This document shows positions 8,635 through 16,251 of a DNA stretch of 64,000 bases, in pieces; within the stretch, counting starts at the first letter, position 1, and the number at the start of each line of letters is the position of its first letter. The position numbers were made by a program, and so were the translations under genes. The stretch is from CAYZJR01 sp964503045 (GTDB lineage: Bacteria > Cyanobacteriota > Vampirovibrionia > Obscuribacterales > Obscuribacteraceae). The notes below the pieces were generated by a model. The model had not been told where the DNA came from. It saw nothing but the letters and a program-made list of their open reading frames with translations, and did no database searches. The stretch is from NCBI GenBank assembly GCA_964503045.1, contig CAZCZI010000005.1, positions 62,001 to 126,000 of the forward strand, in the 5' to 3' direction.

Positions 8635-9930
8635 CTAAATCGATTCCTTAATCGCTTCTTCGATCGCAGTCAATGTCTCATCGATATCGCGCTTCGTGTG
8701 TACGACTGACACAAACGCCGCTTCAAATTGCGATGGCGGCCAATACACGCCTTTCTGGATCAGCGCACGCCAGACTTTAGCAAACAACTCAGTGTTCGAT
8801 GTCTGTGTCGACGCAAAGTCGACAATTTCTTTGTCGGTGAAGAACACTCCAATCATGCCGTTAGTTTCTGTAATTTGCATTTTGGTTTTGACGTTCTTTG
8901 CGATCTCACGCAAACCATCTGCCAGCAGTTTCGTTTTTTGTTGGAGAATATCGTGCGTTCCCGCGACTTGCAGCGAGCGCAGTTGAGCGAGACCGGCCGC
9001 CATTGCCAGAGGATTGCCGGAGAGAGTTCCTGCCTGATAGACAGGACCCAATGGCGCGATCATTTCCATGATGTCTCTGCGTCCGCCATAAGCGCCGACG
9101 GGAAGTCCGCCGCCGATGACCTTGCCGAGGCAGGTCAAATCCGGGGTGATGCCGTAAAGTTCTTGCGCGCCGCCGAGTGCGACTCTGAAGCCTGTCATCA
9201 CTTCGTCGAAGATAAACAATGCACCGGCGTCTTTGCACGCTTCTTGAACTGCCTTGAGATAACCTTCTTTCGGCAGAATCAATCCGGCATTGCCAACGAT
9301 TGGTTCGATAATCACTGCCGCGACTTTTCCGGAATGTTCCTTCAGGGCCTTCTTCAGTGCATCAATGTCATTGTATGGAATTGAGATGGTGAGCTTGCTC
9401 AACTCTTCAGGAACGCCAGGAGAGCTGGCAATACCCAAAGTCGCAAGACCGGAGCCGGCCTTTACGAGGAATGAATCAGCATGCCCGTGATAGCAACCAT
9501 CAAATTTGATGATCATGTCGCGCTTCGTGAATGCTCTTGCCAGGCGAATCGCCGACATGCAAGCTTCGCTGCCGGAGCTGACCATGCGCACCATTTGAAT
9601 AGATGGAACAATCTGACAAATCAATTGAGCGAGTTCAACTTCTGACTTGCAGGGTGCACCAAAGCTGGTGCCATGCTCGAGAACAGACTCAATCGCTTCG
9701 AGAACGCGTGGATGGCGATGACCAAGAATCATCGGGCCCCACGAGCCCACGTAATCAATATATTTGTTGCCGTCGACGTCAAACATGTAGGCGCCGTCGG
9801 CGCGTTCAATGAATATGGGGTCAGAACCAACCGCTCGGCACGAACGAGCTGGTGAGTTGACTCCGCCCGGAATCAGAGCCGACGCTTTTTCATATAGTTG
9901 TTTCGATCTTGATGCTGTGATCGGAGTCAT
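8635..9930 (-). CDS. hemL: glutamate-1-semialdehyde 2,1-aminomutase
   Basis: 431 residues, the normal family length. Converts glutamate-1-semialdehyde to 5-aminolevulinate, the last step of the C5 route to tetrapyrroles. Seen: the N-terminal I-P-G-G-V-N-S-P-A-R-S block, S-S-G-S-E-A for PLP phosphate binding, G-C-Y-H-G-H, F-D-E-V-M-T-G-F-R, and the cofactor lysine in C-L-G-K-V-I-G-G-G-L-P-V-G. Class-III aminotransferase fold, cytoplasmic. The presence of hemL implies haem made from glutamyl-tRNA, as in cyanobacteria and most bacteria. Only a distant GAGG precedes the ATG. It is followed convergently by comF. Confidence 0.96.
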   Translation of the reverse strand: MTPITASRSKQLYEKASALIPGGVNSPARSCRAVGSDPIFIERADGAYMFDVDGNKYIDYVGSWGPMILGHRHPRVLEAIESVLEHGTSFGAPCKSEVELAQLICQIVPSIQMVRMVSSGSEACMSAIRLARAFTKRDMIIKFDGCYHGHADSFLVKAGSGLATLGIASSPGVPEELSKLTISIPYNDIDALKKALKEHSGKVAAVIIEPIVGNAGLILPKEGYLKAVQEACKDAGALFIFDEVMTGFRVALGGAQELYGITPDLTCLGKVIGGGLPVGAYGGRRDIMEMIAPLGPVYQAGTLSGNPLAMAAGLAQLRSLQVAGTHDILQQKTKLLADGLREIAKNVKTKMQITETNGMIGVFFTDKEIVDFASTQTSNTELFAKVWRALIQKGVYWPPSQFEAAFVSVVHTKRDIDETLTAIEEAIKESI

Positions 9931-10012
9931 TTAGGTCAAGCCTCATATGCATTTTGGGCAAGTAAATTAACTGTGGTACCAAAGCGTTTGTCACGCTCAG
10001 CGGTCTCAGCAG

Positions 10013-10474
10013 TTAAACTGCCTGACTCGCCTTTAACACTCTTTCTAAAACCGGTTCGACCATCTTTACCGCTTTTTCGCCGGCTTGGAAATGTCGCATT
10101 TTCAGCTCCGAATCGAAGATGTAGTATGCAGGCACGTATTTGTTTTCGAAGGCATCGGTGATCGTATGCCAGTTGTCGACGACGCACGGTTGTTTCACTT
10201 CGTACTCGTCAATCGCCTCTTTGACGGCCTCCACATTGGTATCGGATTCTTGCCGCGGCATGTGAATCGCAATCACTTTCAAGCCTTGGGGTGTGTATTT
10301 GTCGATCCAGCCTTGGATGTCGGGAAGCGCTTCCTTGCAAATTCCGCAACTTATAGACCAAAAATGCACGAGCACTGTCGAGCCTTTTAAGTCTTCGGTT
10401 TTAACTCCTTGCGAGTTGAACCAATCGGTGCCGCCTTCAAGCGATGGCATTGGACTGTCCATTCGAAGCGCCAT
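10013..10474 (-). CDS. thioredoxin-fold redoxin (TlpA/ResA-like, cytoplasmic)
   Basis: 153 residues, ATG preceded by AAGGGGG. The active site C43-G-I-C46 sits after a V-L-V-H-F-W-S strand, and the cis-Pro region is Y-V-P-A-Y-Y-I-F. No signal peptide or lipobox is visible, so despite a TlpA-like core the protein is probably cytoplasmic. Likely a thiol-disulfide oxidoreductase. It is on the same strand as the peroxiredoxin upstream, but a strong terminator (10642-10666) separates them. The partner is unknown. Confidence 0.82.
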   Translation of the reverse strand: MALRMDSPMPSLEGGTDWFNSQGVKTEDLKGSTVLVHFWSISCGICKEALPDIQGWIDKYTPQGLKVIAIHMPRQESDTNVEAVKEAIDEYEVKQPCVVDNWHTITDAFENKYVPAYYIFDSELKMRHFQAGEKAVKMVEPVLERVLKASQAV

Positions 10475-10641
10475 TTAGCCCCCTTTTGTCCGCTAGACGA
10501 GGAAGAAAACCCGGGCGCAACATTTCAGAAATTCTGACTATGTCTTCGCCCTTTGACTGTGCATATTCTAACGCTGTTAACGACTCAAATCACACGCGAG
10601 GCGCAATTTTTGAAATTGAATTTTCGAGCATCTGAAAACAA

Positions 10642-10666
10642 AAAGGGCGCGACATGCGCGCCCTTT
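10642..10666 (-). terminator. rho-independent terminator of the peroxiredoxin gene
   Basis: A perfect 10-bp stem (AAAGGGCGCG / CGCGCCCTTT) with a 5-base loop. On the minus strand the stem runs into T-rich sequence (TTTTGTTTTC). It is 45 bases past the stop of the minus-strand peroxiredoxin gene, exactly where its terminator is expected. The rest of the 10475-10710 gap shows no gene. Confidence 0.85.
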
Positions 10667-10710
10667 CGTCAATTCTGTTGCAAACGATCTTTTGTGGATG
10701 CGTGCCTGAA

Positions 10711-11250
10711 TTAAACGGTGAGAGGCTTTTGGCCTGGTTTCCAATCAGCAGCGCAGAGTCCGCCGGTCTTGAGCGCTTCGAGAACTCTCAATGTTTCTTC
10801 GCAGCTGCGACCGATGTTGAGGCTGTGAACCACTTGATACTGGAGAACGCCTTCTTGATCGAGAATGAAGAGACCGCGAAGAGCGATGCCCTTATCTTCA
10901 ATCAATACGCCGTAGTCGCGGCTGACATCTTTGGTGATGTCGGAAGCGAGGATGTATTTGATAGGGCCGAGTCCGCCTTTGTCTTCAGTGGTTTGAATCC
11001 ATGCGCGGTGGCTATAAACGCTGTCGGTCGAGATTGCCAACACATCGGCGCCGGCTTTCTTGAACTCGTCATACTTTTCGCTGAATGCTCGGAGTTCGGT
11101 CGGGCAAACAAAGGTGAAATCTAGGGGATAAAAGAAGATAACAAGCCATTTTCCTTTGTAATCGGAAAGGCGGACGTTCTCCTTCAAGGTCTTCAGATCC
11201 TTGGTGGAGGGCATATCAAAGTCAGGAGCTCTTTTTCCAACTTGCAACAT
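10711..11250 (-). CDS. 2-Cys peroxiredoxin (AhpC/TSA family)
   Basis: 179 residues. Reduces hydrogen peroxide and organic peroxides. The peroxidatic cysteine C49 is in F-T-F-V-C-P-T-E, and the resolving cysteine C166 is in G-G-L-C-A-A-D-W-K-P-G, typical of the Prx1/AhpC typical 2-Cys group that forms dimers and decamers. The ATG has GGAG 8 bases upstream. Transcription ends at a strong hairpin (10642-10666). A thioredoxin-fold gene lies just beyond; it could be an electron donor, though that is only proximity. Confidence 0.94.
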   Translation of the reverse strand: MLQVGKRAPDFDMPSTKDLKTLKENVRLSDYKGKWLVIFFYPLDFTFVCPTELRAFSEKYDEFKKAGADVLAISTDSVYSHRAWIQTTEDKGGLGPIKYILASDITKDVSRDYGVLIEDKGIALRGLFILDQEGVLQYQVVHSLNIGRSCEETLRVLEALKTGGLCAADWKPGQKPLTV

Positions 11251-11396
11251 ACAGGCAACTCCAAATTTAAATTAGTGGGGAAACTGTAGGAAATGTTAGC
11301 CTCCTGAGCCCAGTTTCCTTAATATGTTTAATGGAACCTATACAATTCGACTTAACGCAAGGTTGTGAAGCCGATGTCAAAGACTAAACCGTTGCG

Positions 11397-11582
11397 TTAT
11401 TTCTTGCGCGCTGCTTGCCAATCAGCAAGTGCCTTTTGCAAGTTGTGAGTTTGAACGTATTTGATGATTAATGGGCTAGTCGGACTCCAGCCAATGGTCA
11501 ATAGATGAATTAAGTGATCGTTGGGAGAAGTGCTTTGCTTGCTTCGCCCTAATTCTGCTTCGTTGGCGGCGTCTTGCGACAT
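11397..11582 (-). CDS. small conserved-looking hypothetical protein
   Basis: 61 codons from ATG 11582. The product has an acidic/polar N-terminus, a hydrophobic middle (H-L-I-H-L-L-T-I-G-W-S-P-T-S-P-L-I-I-K-Y) and an amphipathic C-terminal helix with K-A-L-A-D-W-Q-A-A-R-K-K. The composition is protein-like rather than random, but there is no clear Shine-Dalgarno and I recognise no family. Moderately likely to be real. Confidence 0.45.
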   Translation of the reverse strand: MSQDAANEAELGRSKQSTSPNDHLIHLLTIGWSPTSPLIIKYVQTHNLQKALADWQAARKK

Positions 11583-11718
11583 AGATTATGTTTTGACCTC
11601 AAACGGCTTCTAGTGCGGTCTTAATTGTAGCGCCGCCGCCCTTCATGATCTCTTTGGAACCTCTTCTTTTTCTGGTCAAGTGGGTTCGATTTTCTGGCGG
11701 AAATTTACCTGAACAAAC

Positions 11719-11815
11719 CGGGTAAGCGCCACGGAAGTTTGGCTGAAAACATCCGCCTATCAACCACTTCCAACTCCAGGCTGTTGGCGCTTACCTGCCC
11801 CGTTCCGCAAACTTC
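11719..11815. ncRNA. candidate structured RNA with interleaved inverted repeats
   Basis: In the 515-base gene-free stretch 11583-12097. Arm A at 11719-11731 pairs with A' at 11785-11797 (11 contiguous bases, plus one GC pair and one GU pair). Arm B at 11734-11741 (GAAGTTTG) pairs with B' at 11808-11815. The order A-B-A'-B' is that of an H-type pseudoknot rather than nested hairpins. No ORF covers it, and the strand is undetermined. It lies about 280 bases before rplU. Confidence 0.3.
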
Positions 11816-11905
11816 AACAGAAAGTTTCGACCACCATCAAGGTTCAAAATTCCAGCGAATTAACACAGTTTTAGTTGCGCAATGCAAATTGATGTAACGC
11901 TCAAT

Positions 11906-11935
11906 TTGACCCTAAACACTATTATTTGGTAGTAT
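11906..11935 (+). promoter_or_regulatory. putative promoter for rplU-rpmA-murE
   Basis: TTGACC at 11906-11911 matches the -35 consensus in five of six bases. TAGTAT at 11930-11935 (18-base spacer) matches the -10 in four of six. It would give an untranslated leader of about 155 bases before rplU. A leader of this size fits the autogenous leaders known for L21 operons in other phyla, but no sequence match to those is claimed. Confidence 0.4.
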
Positions 11936-12032
11936 TCCTAACCGCTTGTCTGCCCGTTTGAACAGCTGCGGTGGAATTGAAGCTTCTAAGCTTCTCACCG
12001 TCTCGTTCAATCTTGGAGCGCAGCACGACTGC

Positions 12033-12053
12033 TACTGTCCGAGAGGGACAGTA
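12033..12053 (+). promoter_or_regulatory. hairpin in the rplU leader
   Basis: A perfect 8-bp stem (TACTGTCC / GGACAGTA) with a 5-base loop, 44 bases before the rplU start and downstream of the putative promoter. No T-tract follows. It is a candidate for autogenous L21 control, an inference from position only. Confidence 0.35.
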
Positions 12054-12097
12054 CAAGCTATCCCGGATTTTTCTTCGCCAATAAATTGGAGCCAAAG

Positions 12098-12610
12098 ATG
12101 TTCGCCATCGTAGAAGCCTGTGGAAGACAGTATCAGCTGGAAGCCGGACGTTTTATCGACGTCGATTTGACTGAGCTCGAGCCAGGCGAAGTCCTGGTTT
12201 TTGACAAAGTGCTCATGCTGGTCGACGGCGGCCAATCCACAGTGGGCTCGCCGTACGTGCAGGGTGCCAAAGTTTCGGCCAAGGTTCTTGGTCACAGAAA
12301 AGGCGCCAAGATCATCGTCTACCACATGAGACCCAAGAAGGGAACCCGCAAGAAGCAAGGTCACAGACAGCACTTTACGCGCGTTTTGGTGGATAGCATC
12401 GAGTTGAACGACAAGGTATTGGCAAAGGCAGAAGAGAAAGCCCACAAGCCGGCTAAAGAAGCTAAAGAAACCGGAGAAGGCGGCAAAAAGGCTACTGAAG
12501 CCAAAGCAGCACCAAAGAAAGAAACTAAGAAAGCTGCGGAGCCCAAGAAGGCAAAGGCTTCAGAAGAGAAGGCTTCAGCCAAGAAGGCGAGCCCTAAAAA
12601 GAGCAAGTAA
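12098..12610 (+). CDS. rplU: 50S ribosomal protein L21 with long basic C-terminal extension
   Basis: 170 residues from ATG 12098 (TTGGAG just upstream); the extra TTG start at 12086 is part of the ribosome-binding site. Residues 1-103 are ordinary L21: M-F-A-I-V-E, G-R-Q-Y, V-G-x-P, V-L-G-H-R-K-G-x-K-I and the R-K-K-Q-G-H-R-Q basic segment that binds 23S rRNA. Residues ~110-170 are a Lys/Ala/Glu/Pro-rich tail like that of histone-H1-type proteins; L21 usually stops near residue 103. rpmA follows by 53 bases, the standard L21-L27 pair. Confidence 0.95.
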   Translation: MFAIVEACGRQYQLEAGRFIDVDLTELEPGEVLVFDKVLMLVDGGQSTVGSPYVQGAKVSAKVLGHRKGAKIIVYHMRPKKGTRKKQGHRQHFTRVLVDSIELNDKVLAKAEEKAHKPAKEAKETGEGGKKATEAKAAPKKETKKAAEPKKAKASEEKASAKKASPKKSK

Positions 12611-12663
12611 CTAAGGGCTGAAAGCCCATTGAAAGCCAATTATCGAAGGCGCTAGGAGGCGTT

Positions 12664-12915
12664 ATGGCACATAAAAAAGGAGCAGGTTCGACACGCAACG
12701 GTCGAGACAGCCAACCCAAGCGCTTGGGCGTCAAGTGCTACGGTGGCGAAAGCGTTCTGGCCGGCAACATTTTGGTTCGCCAACGTGGAACAAGAATCCA
12801 TCCAGGCGCCAACGTTCTGCGCAGCAAAGATGACACCCTTTACTCCATCGTCGCGGGCATCGTGAAGTTTGAAGCGTGCCGAGGCAAAAAGCTCGTCAGC
12901 GTTTACCCTCAGTAG
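12664..12915 (+). CDS. rpmA: 50S ribosomal protein L27
   Basis: 83 residues, with GGAGG upstream of ATG 12664. It begins directly with M-A-H-K-K-G-A-G-S-T-R-N-G-R-D-S, the N-terminal arm that reaches the peptidyl-transferase centre. It therefore lacks the cleaved N-terminal extension found in Firmicutes L27. Full length (G-V-K-x-Y-G-G-E, G-N-I-L-V-R-Q-R-G-T, D-D-T-L-Y). Operon with rplU upstream; murE starts 20 bases after its stop, so murE is probably co-transcribed with the ribosomal genes. Confidence 0.97.
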   Translation: MAHKKGAGSTRNGRDSQPKRLGVKCYGGESVLAGNILVRQRGTRIHPGANVLRSKDDTLYSIVAGIVKFEACRGKKLVSVYPQ

Positions 12916-12934
12916 GCTGATTCACAACACATAA

Positions 12935-14473
12935 GTGTCCAGCTCAACATCGCACTCGAAGCCACTTTCGCCACTGATCAAACAGCTCTCCAGTGGAAGC
13001 GATGATTCGGCCCCCTACTTAGATACCATAGATATTTCCGGCATCGCATACGATTCCCGCAAGGTGAAAAGAGGCGATGCTTTCTTTTGCATTGAAGGCG
13101 AAAAACAAGACGGCAACGCGTTTATAGGTGACGCCGTAGGCAAAGGCGCTTCGTGTATCTTCACCGAGCGTTCTGATGTCGCCGCTCAAAAGGTTCCTGT
13201 CGTGCACGTGACCGACGTGCGTTCGGCGCTCGCTCAAACGGCAAATTATCTGTTCGACACGCCGAGCAAAAGGCTCAGGCTCCTTGGCGTCACTGGAACC
13301 AATGGCAAAACCACCACCACCCACCTTATAGAAAGGATTCTCGAATTCACCGAAATGAAGGTGGGATTGATTGGCACTCTGGGCTCGCGATGGACCGGCA
13401 GACCATATCAAGATGCGAAGCACACGACTCCGCAAGCCGCTGATCTTCAAGAACTGCTCAACACCATGACTCAAGACGCGGTCACTCACGTGGCGATGGA
13501 AGTCTCAAGCCATGCGCTGGCCCTCAAAAGAGTAGAGGGATGCCACTTCTCATGCGCCGTTCTGACCAATATTACCCAAGACCATCTCGACTTTCACAAG
13601 ACGATGGACAGCTATTGGCGTGCGAAACGACTGCTGTTTGAGCAGTTGGTGGAAAGCGAGCAAAGAGATCTCAGCGCCGTCCTCAATATTGATGATCCGC
13701 TCTTTTCTGAATTCGAGCGAGTCGTAAGAGGCACAAAGGTAAAGAAGCTCACTTATGGTTTTTCGAAAAGCGCCGACATTACTGCCGAATCGCTTGATTT
13801 TAGTTTTGCAGGAACATCCATGACCCTCAAAACCCCTGAGGGAACGGCAAATGTGAAGATGCACCTCAATGGTCCATTCAATGTATACAACACTATGGCA
13901 GCGGTTGGTGTCTGTCTGGCCGAGGGGGTCGAGCTTTCGACTTGTGTCGAGTGCCTTGAGAGTTTCCCTGGAGTATCGGGGCGATTCGAGGTGGTCTCTG
14001 CATCTTCGGGTGACACCAAACTGCAAGAGCCCTTGTGCATTGTCGATTACGCCCACACACCGGACGGTCTCGAGAATGTCTTGAATGCGGCACGAACCCT
14101 CGTACCGCAAGATGGTCGGTTGATCGCTGTCTTCGGCTGTGGCGGAGATCGTGATTCTTCCAAGCGTCCGCAAATGGGTGAGATTGCCGAAAACCGCGCT
14201 GATGTTATCTTTGTGACCTCTGACAACCCTCGCACTGAAGATCCTCAGCAGATTATTGCCGACATTCTGGCTGGCATTCGGCGGCTGAAGAGTGTTCATG
14301 TCGAACCCGATCGTGCCTCCGCGATACGGCAAGCGGTCAGTTTGGCTAACAGCAAAGATGTAATCCTTGTCGCCGGAAAAGGTCATGAGACCTATCAGAT
14401 ACTGAATGATCGAACGATTGATTTCGACGACCGCATTGAAGTCAAAAACGCGCTTCTCAGCCGCCAATCATAG
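12935..14473 (+). CDS. murE: UDP-MurNAc-L-Ala-D-Glu:meso-diaminopimelate ligase
   Basis: 512 residues from GTG 12935. Adds the third amino acid to the peptidoglycan stem peptide in the cytoplasm. Visible: the Mur N-terminal domain (Y-D-S-R-K-V), the ATP loop G-V-T-G-T-N-G-K-T-T-T-T, Mg/substrate block M-E-V-S-S-H-A-L, the central H-x-x-N-G-x-F-N-V-Y-N, and the C-terminal D-N-P-R-T-E-D-P. The DNPR motif is the known determinant of meso-DAP rather than lysine selection, so a Gram-negative-type DAP wall is expected. It follows rpmA by only 20 bases; this linkage to ribosomal genes is not the usual mur cluster. Confidence 0.96.
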   Translation: MSSSTSHSKPLSPLIKQLSSGSDDSAPYLDTIDISGIAYDSRKVKRGDAFFCIEGEKQDGNAFIGDAVGKGASCIFTERSDVAAQKVPVVHVTDVRSALAQTANYLFDTPSKRLRLLGVTGTNGKTTTTHLIERILEFTEMKVGLIGTLGSRWTGRPYQDAKHTTPQAADLQELLNTMTQDAVTHVAMEVSSHALALKRVEGCHFSCAVLTNITQDHLDFHKTMDSYWRAKRLLFEQLVESEQRDLSAVLNIDDPLFSEFERVVRGTKVKKLTYGFSKSADITAESLDFSFAGTSMTLKTPEGTANVKMHLNGPFNVYNTMAAVGVCLAEGVELSTCVECLESFPGVSGRFEVVSASSGDTKLQEPLCIVDYAHTPDGLENVLNAARTLVPQDGRLIAVFGCGGDRDSSKRPQMGEIAENRADVIFVTSDNPRTEDPQQIIADILAGIRRLKSVHVEPDRASAIRQAVSLANSKDVILVAGKGHETYQILNDRTIDFDDRIEVKNALLSRQS

Positions 14474-14570
14474 ATTCTGGCTATGCATCCGATATGCATA
14501 TGTGCAAATTCGGCAAACGGGGCACAATGACAACAACAGTGCCGGAAGTGTTTCACCGTGTGCCTCATTC

Positions 14571-14708
14571 ATGGATACAGCTTGGATAATCGTTGTGGAC
14601 CTGGTTTATTACGCTTTGAGCGAAAGCTTCTTGGCACCGGCGATCGCGATCTACGTATCTCAGCTCGACCGTCTCGGCTACATCGACAAGCACTTTGTCG
14701 ACGTATAA
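14571..14708 (+). CDS. possible small membrane peptide
   Basis: 45 codons with a hydrophobic first half (A-W-I-I-V-V-D-L-V-Y-Y-A-L) and a polar, regular C-terminus (Q-L-D-R-L-G-Y-I-D-K-H-F-V-D-V). It lacks a Shine-Dalgarno. A 20-codon ORF in another frame (14527-14589) starts upstream and overlaps its start. It lies immediately before the DUF4388-like gene. The amino-acid pattern looks selected, but reality is uncertain. Confidence 0.3.
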   Translation: MDTAWIIVVDLVYYALSESFLAPAIAIYVSQLDRLGYIDKHFVDV

Positions 14709-14750
14709 TTGACGATCATCGGGGTTGCAAAGCCAGGTTCGAGGAATCTA

Positions 14751-15572
14751 GTGGGGATTAGTTTTCACATTACATCGGTCCGTGAAGGAACCATCTTCAA
14801 TGTGATGCAGTTCCTCAGCCTGGAAAGAGTAACGGGCATTCTCAATGTGCGCTTTGGCAAGCATGTTCCCGAGGTAACCATTTATTTCGTGACCGGCAGC
14901 GTTACTACAGCTGAATTTGGCTCCATCGTTGGAGACGCGGTGTTAGACCTGCTTTTGTGCCAGGAGTTTGCCATAAAAGAAGTCAGCTTCGCACCCGGAA
15001 GGATCAACCAGCTCAACGAGCAGGCGGTCATAGTCAGGGCATCCAACCTCTCAGGCACTCTTCTCAATGTCTCGAAAGACGTTGATCAATGTGAGGCCCG
15101 ACCATACATCTTTGGACTGTTGCCTGTCGTCGGGCAAAGCGGTGAGAGCACTGCATCTTTGTTGCATGTTCTGCACGACTTTTCGAAATATGAGGAAGGG
15201 CTGAAGGCTGTTCCGAAAGGAGACAACGACAAGCAAGCACCTCTGCCACAGTGCGCGCTTCTGCATCGAGCCTTCTCCAAAGGCGCGTTGTCTTACCAAA
15301 CGCCGCTTGTATCGCTGCGTTCGTTGAGATCGCTTCTCGACATTGTTCAACCGCTAAGCGAAAAAGAGATGAACAACCTGCGCGGTTATATGCGAAGTCT
15401 TCTGCCTCATCCTAAGGCGACGCATATTTCGATCGAACGTTTTTATGCCTTCGCCAGTGCCATAGAATCGATTGCGCACCGCCGCTCAGCTGAGGTTGGC
15501 GACAAAGCCAGGCGTGCAATTCATCAATTGATACAGCAATCTACCCGACTCAACGAGCCCGCCAATGTCTGA
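14751..15572 (+). CDS. DUF4388 (PATAN-like) domain protein
   Basis: 273 residues from GTG 14751, selected because GAGGA lies 5 bases upstream; the frame also extends to a TTG at 14709 without a site. Residues ~8-90 fit the DUF4388 pattern: V-M-Q-F-L-S-L-E-R-V-T-G-I-L-N-V-R-F, then I-Y-F-V-T-G-S-V-T-T-A-E-F-G and G-D-A-V-L-D-L-L. In cyanobacteria and deltaproteobacteria such domains sit in regulators of motility and gliding. The remaining ~180 residues are helical and unassigned. The stop overlaps the next gene by 8 bases, so translation is coupled. Confidence 0.72.
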   Translation: MGISFHITSVREGTIFNVMQFLSLERVTGILNVRFGKHVPEVTIYFVTGSVTTAEFGSIVGDAVLDLLLCQEFAIKEVSFAPGRINQLNEQAVIVRASNLSGTLLNVSKDVDQCEARPYIFGLLPVVGQSGESTASLLHVLHDFSKYEEGLKAVPKGDNDKQAPLPQCALLHRAFSKGALSYQTPLVSLRSLRSLLDIVQPLSEKEMNNLRGYMRSLLPHPKATHISIERFYAFASAIESIAHRRSAEVGDKARRAIHQLIQQSTRLNEPANV

Positions 15573-16251
15573 CATGCAGAGCACTGGATACGGTATCACC
15601 GACCTTCTGGCGGTAAAGCGCTGGCAGATGATAACCGGCGTGGCAAAGCGCTTTCTGCCGGATGGGTTCTGGGGAGCAGCCGCCGACGATACTTCAAACG
15701 ATGTCTACCTCACCTTCGATGATGGACCGAATCCGTCCACGACACCTTGGCTTTTGGAGTTGCTCGAAGAAGAAGAAGTGAAAGCAACCTTTTTCTTGTT
15801 GGGAAGCCACGTGGCAAAACATCCTTGCTTGATCGAACAGTTAGCGCAACAACAGCATGGATTGGGCAATCACAGTCTCAATCATTTGTTCCTTCCGTCA
15901 CTTCCAACCATGCTTGTCGAAAATGAAATTGGTGCCACCAACAAGCGCATTGAAGAAATTTCAGGCAACTCTCCGACATTGTTTCGCCCACCGTTTGGAA
16001 TAATCGACAAACGTGTCTCGGACTGTTTGAAAGAACGAGATATGAAGACGGTCTATTGGGGCGCAGTGACGGAAGACTGGACGCCAATCGGCGAGCGCAA
16101 AGTCGTAGAACGGCTTATGAAATCTGTCACCCCTGGGACGGTGATTGTGCTGCACGAAGGCAAGTTGGTAAGCAAGCAAACCATAGGCGCGGCGCGCGAA
16201 ATCATTCGAAGATGCAAGGCTCAGGGACTCAATTTCAAGGTTGTGTCATGA
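15565..16251 (+). CDS. polysaccharide deacetylase (NodB homology)
   Basis: 228 residues, a carbohydrate esterase family 4 enzyme. Motifs in order: T-F-D-D-G-P (metal Asp and catalytic base), H-S-L-N-H (H-x3-H metal ligands), R-P-P-F-G, and V-L-H-E near the C-terminus. The full motif set suggests an active N- or O-deacetylase of peptidoglycan or chitin-like polymers. No signal peptide is obvious, although the catalytic domain starts after ~45 residues. It overlaps the DUF4388 gene (8 bases) and the MoxR gene (ATGA, 4 bases), so all three are one translationally coupled unit. Confidence 0.9.
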   Translation: MSDMQSTGYGITDLLAVKRWQMITGVAKRFLPDGFWGAAADDTSNDVYLTFDDGPNPSTTPWLLELLEEEEVKATFFLLGSHVAKHPCLIEQLAQQQHGLGNHSLNHLFLPSLPTMLVENEIGATNKRIEEISGNSPTLFRPPFGIIDKRVSDCLKERDMKTVYWGAVTEDWTPIGERKVVERLMKSVTPGTVIVLHEGKLVSKQTIGAAREIIRRCKAQGLNFKVVS

